Part shown: positions 1 to 5,455 of the stretch, piece by piece
How the letters are laid out: every line of letters begins with the position of its first letter
Numbering within the stretch: the stretch's first letter is position 1
NCBI GenBank assembly: GCA_002299195.1
Contig: DBOA01000186.1
Coordinates: 1-5,455 of the forward strand
Source of the DNA: Sphingomonadales bacterium UBA658
GTDB lineage: Bacteria > Pseudomonadota > Alphaproteobacteria > Sphingomonadales > Sphingomonadaceae
Direction: 5' to 3'
Length of the DNA stretch: 5,455 bases
The notes under the pieces: model-generated
Told to the model about the DNA's origin: nothing
Database searches by the model: none
What the model saw: the letters and a program-made list of their open reading frames with translations, nothing else
Program-made: the position numbers and the translations under genes

Positions 1-98
1 GCCCCGCCCGCAACAAGCGACCGCGCAGCTGCAAGGCCGGAGCGCGCAAGCCCCAGTATCGCAAACTTACGGTCTTTGAAGGCGGGTGTCGTAATCAT
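1..98 (-). CDS. murD: UDP-MurNAc-L-alanine:D-glutamate ligase MurD, N-terminal fragment (3' end outside the window)
   Basis: MurD adds D-glutamate to UDP-MurNAc-L-Ala in the cytoplasm, the step before MurE. Only the first 32 codons are in the window. They read MITTPAFKDRKFAILGLARS followed by GLAAARSLVAGG. The beta strand FAIL followed by the glycine-rich loop GLARSG at residues 16-21 is the UDP-binding start of the Rossmann-like N-terminal domain, and the opening matches alphaproteobacterial MurD style. The ATG at 98-96 overlaps the mraY TGA at 97-95 (ATGA). I see no clear Shine-Dalgarno in the preceding 20 bases, so initiation probably depends on ribosomes finishing mraY. MurD is also what gene order predicts after mraY in proteobacterial dcw clusters. 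The protein runs off position 1, so the ATPase and C-terminal domains cannot be assessed. Confidence 0.92.
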   Translation of the reverse strand, partial: MITTPAFKDRKFAILGLARSGLAAARSLVAGG

Positions 99-1165
99 CT
101 GAGCTTGAGCGTTGATAGACCTGCAAGCGCGAGTACGAAAGCGACAATCCAAAAACGGATAACAACGGTTGGTTCCGACCAGCCAAGCTGTTCAAAATGG
201 TGGTGGATGGGTGCCATGCGGAAGATGCGCTTTCCGGTGCGTTTGAACCAGAATACCTGAATGATGACCGACAGCGCCTCAATCACGAAAAGTCCGCCGA
301 TGATCGCGAGCACGAATTCATGGTGCGCGACAACGGCGATGGCGCCCAATGTGCCGCCCAGGGCAAGGCTGCCGGTATCGCCCATGAACACTGCAGCAGG
401 CGGCGCGTTGAACCACAGGAACGCCAGACCAGCGCCTACGATTGCACCGCACAACATCGCAAGATCGCCAGCGCCCAAGTAAAAAGGAATGCCCAAATAG
501 GCCGCATATTTGGCGTTACCGACCATATAGACGATGATCATGAACGCGACTGACGCGATAATCACGGGCATAGTGGCCAATCCGTCAAGACCATCGGTCA
601 AATTCACCGCATTGCCAAAGGACACGATGACAAACGCCCCAAAGGGCACATACCACCAACCCAGATCAACAACGGGGCCATTGACGAAGGGTAGGTACAA
701 CATACCACCCGATTGCGAGACAATCAGCGATACCGCAACGCCCGCAATCGCAAACTCCATAAGCAGTCGGACCCTGCCCGAAACGCCCTTGTGACTGCGC
801 TTTTTGACCTTGTCATAATCGTCAAGGAACCCGACGGTGCCAAAGCCTGCTGTCACCAGCAGACACGCCCAAACATACACATTGGTCAGGTCCATCCACA
901 GCAACATAGAGACACCGACCGACACCAATATCATCAGGCCGCCCATGGTCGGGGTGCCGACCTTAGCGAGGTGGGACTGCGGGCCGTCGCTGCGAATGGG
1001 CTGGCCCTTGCCCTGACGGACACGCAGCATGCTGATGAAGCGCGGACCGATCAGAAGACCGATGACAAGCGCGGTGGCGACAGCTGCGCCCGAACGGAAA
1101 CTAAGATAGCGGATAAGGTTCAAAATACCCGGAAAACCAAGATATTCGGCCAATATATATAGCAT
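95..1165 (-). CDS. mraY: Phospho-MurNAc-pentapeptide translocase MraY (lipid I synthase)
   Basis: This polytopic inner-membrane enzyme transfers phospho-MurNAc-pentapeptide from UDP to undecaprenyl phosphate, making lipid I and releasing UMP. It is 356 residues, matching the usual 355-365. About ten hydrophobic segments can be picked out, roughly at 26-43, 73-92, 97-114, 134-151, 170-186, 198-215, 231-252, 264-280, 284-302 and 335-352. Active-site motifs are complete: FLDDYDK with Asp115-Asp116, GNAVNLTDGLDGLA at 184-197, MGDTGSLALGG with Asp263, and MAPIHHHFE with His321-323, which correspond to the Mg2+ and nucleotide-binding residues known in MraY structures. The start is the ATG at 1165 (MLYILAEYLG), one base overlapping the murF TAA, with GGGA seven bases upstream. 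The frame is open further upstream to 1297, but that 44-residue polar extension is antisense-style noise within murF. The TGA stop overlaps the murD ATG. Confidence 0.98.
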   Translation of the reverse strand: MLYILAEYLGFPGILNLIRYLSFRSGAAVATALVIGLLIGPRFISMLRVRQGKGQPIRSDGPQSHLAKVGTPTMGGLMILVSVGVSMLLWMDLTNVYVWACLLVTAGFGTVGFLDDYDKVKKRSHKGVSGRVRLLMEFAIAGVAVSLIVSQSGGMLYLPFVNGPVVDLGWWYVPFGAFVIVSFGNAVNLTDGLDGLATMPVIIASVAFMIIVYMVGNAKYAAYLGIPFYLGAGDLAMLCGAIVGAGLAFLWFNAPPAAVFMGDTGSLALGGTLGAIAVVAHHEFVLAIIGGLFVIEALSVIIQVFWFKRTGKRIFRMAPIHHHFEQLGWSEPTVVIRFWIVAFVLALAGLSTLKLR

Positions 1166-2550
1166 TAGTTTTTCCCATCCGTCAGCGCGCTGACGATGGA
1201 GGAAAGTCCCATACTGTTGGAACCTTTGACCAATATCGTGTCTGATGCGCAAAGATAATTTTGCAGAAGGGCCAATGCCTCCTGCGCGGTCGCGCAATGC
1301 GCGAAATTGGCTGGCCCCTCAACCCCTGCGTTCAACTCTTGGGCGAGAATTTCCATCTCTTGACCGACGAGCAATGCAAAATCCACCTTTGCGGCGGCCA
1401 AGGGTGCGGCGAGTGCGCTGTGATATTGCGCACTTTTTGCTCCAAGTTCTTTCATCGAACCCAAAACGGCAATCCGGCGGCCGCCGGATGCTTGTCCCAA
1501 TTGGCCAATCGTCGCCAGCATGGATGCAGGGTTGGCGTTGTAGCTTTCGTCAATGAGATGGCCGGTGCCATCACCAATGCGAATAACGTGGCGCGCGCCG
1601 CGTCCGGCAAGACCGCCCATTTCCGCCATGGCAAGGCCAGCCGAAGCCAAATCGCCGCCGGCTGCGGAAACCGCGGCCAACACCGCCATGCTGTTGCCAA
1701 TCCAATGTTCGCCGGGCTGCGACAGCGTGAAGGACAGCATATTCTCGCGCACTTTTGCGGTGATCAGCGTGCCGCCGTCCGCAGGCATATGGTCGACCAC
1801 GCGGACATCGGCATTCGCGCTAAAGCCAAAGGTCATGATATTGCCGGCATATTTTTCCGCCGCGGCACGAAGCCGCGCATAATGCGGACTATCGGCGGGC
1901 AGGATGGCCGTGCCACCGTCGGCCAAGCCTTCAAATATCTCCGCCTTGGCATCTGCAATGCCGCTCTCGTCCTTAAAAAATTCGATATGCGCCGGGGCAA
2001 TGGTGGTGATAATCGCGACGTCAGGACGCACAATCTTGCTGAGCGCCCGCATTTCACCGGCATGGTTCATGCCCATTTCGAAAATGCCGAAGTCACAGTC
2101 AGCGGGCATACGCGCGAGGCTGAGCGGTACGCCGACATGATTGTTATAGCTTTTGACCGACCGGTGCGCGCGCCCGCGTGAATAGCGGTCCAGCGCAGCA
2201 TAAAGCGCCTCTTTGGTCCCCGTTTTACCTGCAGAACCCGTCACCCCGATAATCTTCGCCTTGGTCCGTGCGCGTGACGCATGACCGAGCGCCTCAAGCG
2301 CCTGCATCGTGTCGCTGACCAGAATATGGGGAAAAGGCACGGGCTGCGACACAATCGCGCCGGCGGCGCCATTGGCAAATGCTGTTTCGATGAACCGATG
2401 CCCGTCCGTCTCGGCACCCTTGAGCGCAAAGAACAAATCCCCCGCGCCGATTTCGCGGGAATCGAACGCAACGCCATGGACGTCAAAATGTCCGGCAGCC
2501 GTCCCGCCGGTCGCGGCGAGCAATTCTTCAAAAGTCCATAAGGGCGTCAT
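1165..2550 (-). CDS. murF: UDP-MurNAc-tripeptide:D-alanyl-D-alanine ligase MurF
   Basis: This cytoplasmic ATP-dependent ligase adds the D-Ala-D-Ala dipeptide to UDP-MurNAc-tripeptide, the last cytoplasmic step before MraY. It is 461 residues from the ATG at 2550 (E. coli MurF is about 452). Visible motifs: N-terminal substrate domain with AFDSREIGAGDLFFAL, P-loop TGSAGKTG at 104-111 (Lys109), YNNHVGVP at 135-142, EMGMNHAGEM at 158-167, probable carbamylated-lysine equivalent in DAKAEIFEGL near 202, DESYNANP at 334-341, and VKGSNSM at 441-447 in the C-terminal domain. The start is set by the ATGA overlap with murE and a GGGAA ribosome site eight bases upstream; an in-frame ATG at 2559 (adding MRS) is poorer because that GGGAA overlaps it. 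The P-loop has Gly after GKT where many MurF proteins have Thr or Ser; the catalytic Lys and Thr are intact. The TAA stop overlaps the mraY ATG. Confidence 0.97.
   Translation of the reverse strand: MTPLWTFEELLAATGGTAAGHFDVHGVAFDSREIGAGDLFFALKGAETDGHRFIETAFANGAAGAIVSQPVPFPHILVSDTMQALEALGHASRARTKAKIIGVTGSAGKTGTKEALYAALDRYSRGRAHRSVKSYNNHVGVPLSLARMPADCDFGIFEMGMNHAGEMRALSKIVRPDVAIITTIAPAHIEFFKDESGIADAKAEIFEGLADGGTAILPADSPHYARLRAAAEKYAGNIMTFGFSANADVRVVDHMPADGGTLITAKVRENMLSFTLSQPGEHWIGNSMAVLAAVSAAGGDLASAGLAMAEMGGLAGRGARHVIRIGDGTGHLIDESYNANPASMLATIGQLGQASGGRRIAVLGSMKELGAKSAQYHSALAAPLAAAKVDFALLVGQEMEILAQELNAGVEGPANFAHCATAQEALALLQNYLCASDTILVKGSNSMGLSSIVSALTDGKN
1173..1176 (-). promoter_or_regulatory. 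Ribosome binding site of mraY
   Basis: GGGA on the minus strand lies seven bases before the mraY ATG at 1165, in the last codons of murF (GAT GGG AAA AAC TAA). It directly follows a predicted mRNA hairpin at 1198-1176, whose last base pair uses the first G. Confidence 0.5.
1176..1198 (-). promoter_or_regulatory. Predicted mRNA hairpin abutting the mraY ribosome binding site
   Basis: Positions 1180-1195 form a perfect 16-bp palindrome (CGTCAGCGCGCTGACG). Three more pairs (CAT at 1198-1196 with ATG at 1178-1176) extend it past one bulged G at 1179. In mRNA this gives a nine-pair stem with a CGCG loop, within the murF codons for Val-Ser-Ala-Leu-Thr-Asp. No U run follows, so it is not an intrinsic terminator. 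A role in coupling mraY translation to murF is inference; coding constraint alone could also produce it. Confidence 0.4.
1472..1489. repeat. 18-bp perfect palindrome within murF
   Basis: ATCCGGCGGCCGCCGGAT reads identically on both strands and is centred between 1480 and 1481. It lies in the murF codons for Ala-Ser-Gly-Gly-Arg-Arg-Ile, so GC-rich Gly/Arg codons can account for it. No second copy is seen in the window and no regulatory role is claimed. Confidence 0.6.
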
Positions 2551-3974
2551 GCTGCGCATTCCCGCGCCACTTCGACATCGTCAAACGGCAAAACGCGGCC
2601 CATGATGATCTGCCCTTGTTCGTGACCCTTGCCCGCGATCAGGACGATATCATCGGGTTCGGCATGTTCGATGGCAAAGGCAATGGCATAGCGCCGGTCG
2701 CCAATTTCATGTGCCCCGGGCGCGCCGGCCATGATGTCTGCGCGAATAAGTGATGGATCTTCGCTGCGTGGATTATCGTCGGTCACAATCACAATGTCGG
2801 AATCCGCAACCGCAACCGCACCCATTTCCGGACGCTTGCCCGTGTCGCGGTCACCGCCTGCACCAAATACCGTGATCAGCTTGCCCTTTGTATGCGGACG
2901 CAATGCCGCGATTGCCGCGCGCAGGCCGTCGGGCGTATGGGCATAATCGACATAGACGGGTGCGCCGCTTTTGGTGATGACGGCGCGCTCCAGCCGGCCA
3001 CGGACGGGCTGCAACCGCGCGAGATGCGACAGCAGGCTTTCCACGTCACCGCCACTCGCCATCACGACGCCCGCGGCGACAAGCGCGTTTGCGGCCTGAT
3101 ACGCACCAATCAGCGGCAGTTTCACTTTGTACACGTCACCCTGAATTCGCAGCTCAAGCGTCTGGCCAAGCTGCGTGGCTTCGCGCGAGAGCAATTGCAC
3201 ACCCTTGCCCTTTTCACCCACGGTAATCATCCGCAGGTCGCGTTTGCGCGCCCTTGCAATGACTTGGTCCGACCAGACATCATCTGCCCAGATGACGGCG
3301 CAGCCATTTTCATCGACGACCTCATCGAACAAACGCATTTTGGCGTCGAAATAGCTTTCCATCGTGCCATGATAATCAAGATGATCGCGGCTCAAATTCG
3401 TGAATGCGGCGACCGAAACCCGAACGCCTTCGCTGCGATATTGCGACAGACCGTGGCTGGACGCTTCAAATATCGCGTGGCTTATGCCTTCACGCGCCAG
3501 ACCGGACATGTTCGCAAGAAAGGTCACGATGTCGGGCGTTGTCAGTCCCGTCGTTGTTTGGTCCGACGCCGTTGTGATGCCCAAGGTGCCGATCGACGCC
3601 GCATTGTGCCCCGCCATGCGCCACAGCTGCCGGGTGAGTTCAGCGGTTGATGTCTTACCATTTGTGCCCGTGACGGCTGCGATCTGTCCGGGAAAGGGAC
3701 GGAAATAATTGGCGGCCAATTGCGCAAAGGCGCGGCGTGGCTCCGTATCGGCGATATGCAACGCACCTGTGACGTGTGCCTCCGGACGCGCGACGATTGC
3801 CACCGCACCCGCGGCAATCGCGGCATCGATGAAATCTTCGCCGTTGAAACTGGCACCCTGAAAGGCACCAAAAACTGTTCCGGGCGCAATCTTCCGATGG
3901 TCGATGGCAAAGCCGGTCACTGTTCTGTCGGCAAATGCCGGATCGGCATCGCTTACCAATTGCCCGAGCTTCAC
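2547..3974 (-). CDS. murE: UDP-MurNAc-L-Ala-D-Glu:meso-diaminopimelate ligase MurE
   Basis: This cytoplasmic ATP-dependent ligase adds meso-diaminopimelate to UDP-MurNAc-L-Ala-D-Glu. From the GTG at 3974 it is 475 residues, close to the usual 480-500. Domains in order: N-terminal UDP-binding domain (about 1-95), central ATPase domain, and C-terminal domain (from about 328). Visible motifs: P-loop TGTNGKTS at 102-109, TTPD at 145-148, TNLSRDHLDYHG at 192-203, the presumed carbamylated Lys at 212 (FDAKMRLF), DNPR at 400-403, and GKGHE at 448-452. DNPR is the known signature for meso-DAP rather than L-lysine. The start is chosen because GTG overlaps the ftsI stop (TAGTG) and has an AAGGGAG Shine-Dalgarno seven bases upstream, and because the protein then opens MKLGQLVSDADPAF, as the family does. 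A GTG eight codons upstream at 3998 is in frame but would add an atypical VEGEGRAI extension. The TGA stop overlaps the murF ATG. Confidence 0.97.
   Translation of the reverse strand: MKLGQLVSDADPAFADRTVTGFAIDHRKIAPGTVFGAFQGASFNGEDFIDAAIAAGAVAIVARPEAHVTGALHIADTEPRRAFAQLAANYFRPFPGQIAAVTGTNGKTSTAELTRQLWRMAGHNAASIGTLGITTASDQTTTGLTTPDIVTFLANMSGLAREGISHAIFEASSHGLSQYRSEGVRVSVAAFTNLSRDHLDYHGTMESYFDAKMRLFDEVVDENGCAVIWADDVWSDQVIARARKRDLRMITVGEKGKGVQLLSREATQLGQTLELRIQGDVYKVKLPLIGAYQAANALVAAGVVMASGGDVESLLSHLARLQPVRGRLERAVITKSGAPVYVDYAHTPDGLRAAIAALRPHTKGKLITVFGAGGDRDTGKRPEMGAVAVADSDIVIVTDDNPRSEDPSLIRADIMAGAPGAHEIGDRRYAIAFAIEHAEPDDIVLIAGKGHEQGQIIMGRVLPFDDVEVARECAA
2559..2563 (-). promoter_or_regulatory. 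Ribosome binding site of murF
   Basis: GGGAA on the minus strand lies eight bases before the ATG at 2550, within the murE 3' end. It runs into the other candidate ATG at 2559 and so can only serve the downstream one. It is flanked by GCGC at 2567-2564 and GCGC at 2557-2554, which could pair as a 4-bp stem and present the site in the loop. Confidence 0.5.
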
Positions 3975-5455
3975 TATTGCTCTCCCTTCGCCTTCCACAG
4001 TAAAGGCATCAGTTCCGATACATCAACATCGCGTTTCATGTCAGGGATAATTCCCATCAACGGACCGATGCGTGTAATCGTCTTCTGCACCACCGGCGCC
4101 GCGGTATAGCCTGCCGTCCGCTGAAAGCTTGATGCTTCCGTGCCCTTTGGCTCATCCAGCATGACAAGCACAACATAACGCGGGTTATCCATCGGGAAAG
4201 CCGCCGCAAAGGTCGAAACAACCAGCGTACGGTTATAACCGCCAACGCCCGGCTTTTCGGCCGATCCTGTCTTGCCACCGACGCGATAGCCCAAGGCGTC
4301 GGCTTTGTTGCCCGTGCCGTCGACGACGATCATCCGCATAAGCTGCCGCATCCGCGCGCTGGTAGCCGCGGTAAAGACGCGCTTGCCGGGAATTTTGGCA
4401 TCCGATTTCGTCTTGAACATCGTGGCCGGCCGATAAATGCCGCCATTCACCATCGCTGCATATGCGCTGGCCAAATGCATGGGTGTAACCGCGATACCAT
4501 GTCCGAAACCAACCGTCATATTGGTCAGGCGATCCCATGATTTGGGATATAGCGGCATGGCCTTTTCTACCAATTCGATGTCGGGACGCGCATTAAAATG
4601 CATAGTGCGCAACATCGCATCCATACGGGCAGCACCCAATTGGTCAGAAATTTGTGCGGTTACAATATTCGAACTGTGGATCAATGCTTCGGGCGTGTTC
4701 ATCCAGCGGTCCGACGGATGCGAATCCCGGATTTTAAACCTGCCGAATTGCAGCGGCTTGGTCGCATCATACCGAACCGAAAGGTCGCGCACTGTGCCTG
4801 CGTCCAACGCAGCGGCCACGGTCAGCGGTTTGAAGGTGGAGCCGAGTTCATACACGCGGTTCGTGACGTTGTTCGTTTGCCGCGAAATGGGGTAGCGGCC
4901 ATCGACAATCGGCTGTCCAAGGTCCGGAATATTTGCGAACGACGGCCGGTTGGGGTTGAACGACGGCAATGTTGCCATGGCGACTACCTCACCCGTCGTG
5001 ACGTCCAATATGACGCCAGCTCCACCTTTGGCGTTCGTTGCGGTCATACCCGAAGCAAGCTCGCTTTCAAGCGCGGCCTGCACGCGGACATCCAAAGCCA
5101 AATTCAGTGGGGTCGACCGCTTCGAAGGGTCGCGCAGGTAATCGTTCATGACCCGCTCCATCCCCATAGCCCCACGGCCATCGCGGTTTACGAAACCGAG
5201 GACGTGTGCCGCCATGTCATGCTGCGGGTACAGACGCGTTGCCTCACGCGGGAATTCAATGGCAATCTCGCCAAGGTCGTGGACCTGCTTGACTTGCTCG
5301 GGCAGCGCGCGCTTGCGCAGATAGCCGGGTTTGTCAGCGGTCAACTTGGCATAAAATTCTGCAGCCGGTGTGTCGGGGAAGATGGCGGCAAGCTGGTTAG
5401 CCAATTGCTTGCGGTCGCCCAACAGGTCAGCAGGCTTCACCCAAATGGCATAGCC
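3974..5455 (-). CDS. ftsI: Septal peptidoglycan transpeptidase FtsI (PBP3), 5' end outside the window
   Basis: This is a class B penicillin-binding protein that cross-links peptidoglycan at the division septum from the periplasmic side of the inner membrane, normally with FtsW. The visible part is 493 residues, in frame from the window edge (GYAIWVKPADLLGD...), so the cytoplasmic tail, membrane anchor and first part of the pedestal are missing, probably 70-100 residues judged from the roughly 590-residue E. coli protein. Visible residues 1 to about 115 are pedestal domain (includes AAHVLGFVNRDGRG). The transpeptidase domain follows with all three catalytic motifs: STFK at about 206-209 (nucleophile Ser codon at 4838-4840), SSN at about 261-263, and KTG at about 395-397. 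There is no PASTA domain. The TAG stop overlaps the murE GTG start by one base. The GTG at 5440 is an internal Val codon, not a start, because the frame stays open and FtsI-like upstream of it. Identification is secure; exact full length is unknown. Confidence 0.96.
   Translation of the reverse strand, partial: GYAIWVKPADLLGDRKQLANQLAAIFPDTPAAEFYAKLTADKPGYLRKRALPEQVKQVHDLGEIAIEFPREATRLYPQHDMAAHVLGFVNRDGRGAMGMERVMNDYLRDPSKRSTPLNLALDVRVQAALESELASGMTATNAKGGAGVILDVTTGEVVAMATLPSFNPNRPSFANIPDLGQPIVDGRYPISRQTNNVTNRVYELGSTFKPLTVAAALDAGTVRDLSVRYDATKPLQFGRFKIRDSHPSDRWMNTPEALIHSSNIVTAQISDQLGAARMDAMLRTMHFNARPDIELVEKAMPLYPKSWDRLTNMTVGFGHGIAVTPMHLASAYAAMVNGGIYRPATMFKTKSDAKIPGKRVFTAATSARMRQLMRMIVVDGTGNKADALGYRVGGKTGSAEKPGVGGYNRTLVVSTFAAAFPMDNPRYVVLVMLDEPKGTEASSFQRTAGYTAAPVVQKTITRIGPLMGIIPDMKRDVDVSELMPLLWKAKGEQ
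3982..3988 (-). promoter_or_regulatory. Ribosome binding site of murE
   Basis: On the minus strand AAGGGAG sits seven bases before the GTG at 3974, inside the last codons of ftsI. This is the strongest Shine-Dalgarno in the window. It decides the murE start, since the alternative GTG at 3998 lies upstream of it. Confidence 0.7.

Noticed and set aside
1166..1297. A 44-residue upstream extension of the mraY frame.
   Set aside because: It would overlap murF by more than 130 bases, has no family resemblance, and the ATG at 1165 gives the standard MraY length and opening.
1861..1877. A 6-bp GC stem with a five-base loop (UUCGU in mRNA) inside murF, considered as a terminator.
   Set aside because: No U run follows, it lies in the middle of a conserved gene, and the Arg-Leu-Arg-Ala-Ala codons explain the bases.
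1975..1980. A run of six A (six T in the coding strand) in murF, considered as a slippage or frameshift site.
   Set aside because: The frame is intact through it (HIEFFKDESG) and conserved motifs continue on both sides; there is no overlapping product in the shifted frame.
1261..2181. A 306-codon open frame on the plus strand, antisense to murF.
   Set aside because: It lies wholly opposite a gene with all family motifs. Its product is rich in Arg, His, Gln and Cys with no recognisable domain, as expected when a GC-biased gene is read in an antisense frame.
2892..3650. A 252-codon open frame on the plus strand, antisense to murE.
   Set aside because: Same pattern: fully antisense to a well-supported gene, with low-complexity Arg/Gln/His-rich translation and no domain signal.
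5438..5440. GTG at 5440 as the start of a short FtsI.
   Set aside because: The frame remains open to the window edge with FtsI-like sequence (GYAIW), and a start here would lack the membrane anchor that FtsI needs.
1..5455. Search for a novel system, mobile element, CRISPR array, RNA gene or defence cassette.
   Set aside because: The window is filled end to end by five conserved, overlapping cell-wall genes in canonical order, with no tandem repeats, non-coding gaps or foreign-looking segments visible.

Overview
This window is an uninterrupted piece of a chromosomal division and cell wall (dcw) gene cluster. All genes lie on the minus strand, so transcription runs from position 5455 down to position 1. 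The order is ftsI (5' end cut by the window), murE, murF, mraY, then the first 32 codons of murD. I see no RNA gene, mobile element, CRISPR array, phage gene or non-coding gap: essentially every base is coding.

The gene order ftsI-murE-murF-mraY-murD is the classic proteobacterial one. Protein style (MraY opening MLYILAEYLGFPG, a MurF P-loop reading GSAGKTGTKE, a MurD start of the MITTPAFKDRKFAILGLARSG type) together with a moderately GC-rich composition points to an alphaproteobacterium, most likely in the Sphingomonadales. That placement comes from remembered family style, not from a search. MurE carries the DNPR motif, so the peptidoglycan is expected to contain meso-diaminopimelate, as in Gram-negative bacteria.

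Region by region: 5455-3974 encodes the pedestal and transpeptidase part of FtsI (PBP3), the septal cross-linking enzyme and a beta-lactam target. 3974-2547 encodes MurE, 2550-1165 MurF, 1165-95 MraY, and 98-1 the start of MurD. Three of these make the UDP-MurNAc-pentapeptide precursor in the cytoplasm (MurD adds D-Glu, MurE adds meso-DAP, MurF adds D-Ala-D-Ala). MraY loads phospho-MurNAc-pentapeptide onto undecaprenyl phosphate to give lipid I, and FtsI uses the finished lipid II-derived strands at the septum.

All four junctions overlap by 1 or 4 bases (TAGTG, ATGA, TAATG, ATGA), which fixes the likely starts and suggests translational coupling through the whole operon. The best small-scale signals are a predicted mRNA hairpin abutting the mraY ribosome binding site, an 18-bp perfect palindrome inside murF, and a murD start without a visible Shine-Dalgarno. 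I found no undescribed biological system here; this is an ordinary, conserved housekeeping region.
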